From: Oscillospiraceae bacterium CM
GTDB taxonomy: Bacteria; Bacillota; Clostridia; Oscillospirales; Oscillospiraceae
DNA: 64,000 nucleotides
Direction: 5' to 3'
Assembly: GCA_022870705.1 (NCBI GenBank)
Contig: CP072107.1
Location: 1,672,501 to 1,736,500, forward strand
Shown here: positions 63,718 to 64,000 of the stretch, one piece after another
Numbering within the stretch: the first letter of the stretch is position 1
How the letters are laid out: every line of letters starts with the position of its first letter
Made by a program: the position numbers and the translations under genes
The notes under the pieces: generated by a model
Told to the model about the DNA's origin: nothing
The model's database searches: none
What the model saw: only the letters and a program-made list of their open reading frames with translations

Positions 63718-64000
63718 TTATTTGAGAAAATCAATCAGCGATGTCTGCAGGATTTTCGCGCCGCCGGCCAGCGCGGCATTGTAGACCGACTGTGCCGTCG
63801 CCAGGTTCATGGCGGTCTCGGCCATGTCGGCATCTTCCGCGTCGGAACGCATTTTGGTATAATTGAGCTCGTTCGTTTGGTAACGGCTTCCAACAAGCGT
63901 TAGCCTGTTCTGAGAAGCGCCGATTTTCGTCTGCAGGTTTAAAACAGACGACTGTGCCGACTGCAGCGCTGTGGTCATGCCATCTAAATCGGGCGTCATA
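63718..64000 (-). CDS. flgL: Flagellar hook-associated protein 3, C-terminal part (runs off window)
   Basis: The last ~94 residues of FlgL. The heptad-rich C-terminal helix (SRYQTNELNYTKMRSDAEDA) and the end SVYNAALAGGAKILQTSLIDFL match hook-filament junction proteins. The gene continues beyond 64000; a Met near the edge is not the true start. First in the flgL-DUF6470-fliW-csrA run. Confidence 0.92.
   Translation of the reverse strand, partial: MTPDLDGMTTALQSAQSSVLNLQTKIGASQNRLTLVGSRYQTNELNYTKMRSDAEDADMAETAMNLATAQSVYNAALAGGAKILQTSLIDFLK

Overview
The window looks like chromosomal DNA of an anaerobic, motile, Gram-positive (Firmicutes, class Clostridia) bacterium, most likely of the Oscillospiraceae/Ruminococcaceae type; this is inference from gene content, not from a 16S sequence. 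Pointers are the six-subunit Rnf complex next to an F-type ATP synthase, the oxygen-independent ribonucleotide reductase NrdD/NrdG, superoxide reductase and a flavin reductase-rubredoxin fusion for oxygen defence, the DUF6470-fliW-csrA flagellar block, and strong Shine-Dalgarno sites before almost every gene. Base composition is moderately GC-rich except for one clearly AT-rich island.

Layout. 1-278 is the right end of an IS30-type element whose complete, identical-sequence copy lies at 42478-43755. 400-10700 holds housekeeping and orphan genes: a LuxR-type regulator, a YlmH-like S4 protein, a YgjP-like protease, a GGDEF-EAL membrane protein, a three-gene zinc-ribbon cassette, superoxide reductase, and a phage-like control locus (XRE repressor, TACAA-N2-TTGTA operators, consensus promoter, two Cys-rich small proteins). 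10.8-18 kb holds an SPFH/flotillin-like protein, a TtcA-like tRNA thiolase, rplM-rpsI and small redox enzymes. 17.4-20.4 kb is nrdD-nrdG under a probable NrdR box. 20.6-27.8 kb holds membrane and cell wall functions (decayed LPG-synthase-type TM gene, MFS transporter, DacF-like carboxypeptidase, L,D-transpeptidase, M14 endopeptidase, VanW). 27.8-30.4 kb is a copper export pair copA-copZ. 30.4-42.2 kb is the energy block, all on the minus strand: rseC-rnfCDGEAB followed by atpBEFHAGDC. 44-49 kb holds tandem Ndk genes, FakA-YloU, a YbaK-type deacylase and the rubredoxin fusion.

49.2-51.5 kb is a small island inserted at tRNA-Ala(GGC). A perfect 45-bp repeat of the tRNA 3' end bounds about 2.25 kb of AT-rich DNA without an integrase. 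52-53 kb holds a DUF2284 protein and ferritin. 53.1-62.3 kb is a sulfur block: nifS, mnmA, metY, an IscR-like Rrf2 regulator, tcdA and cysK on the minus strand, and divergently a cysteine-less Rrf2 regulator, a cystathionine synthase/lyase and a MalY-type C-S lyase. 62.3-64 kb is csrA, fliW, DUF6470 and the 3' end of flgL.

How it fits together: Rnf couples ferredoxin/NAD+ electron transfer to an ion gradient that the neighbouring ATP synthase uses. The ATP synthase region has two oddities: a delta subunit of only 72 residues that keeps just the C-terminal domain, and a single-base frameshift in atpA. The most novel-looking pieces are the tRNA-Ala mini-island, the truncated delta subunit, the XRE-controlled Cys-rich locus with a nearby well-signalled 44-codon ORF, and the zinc-ribbon cassette.
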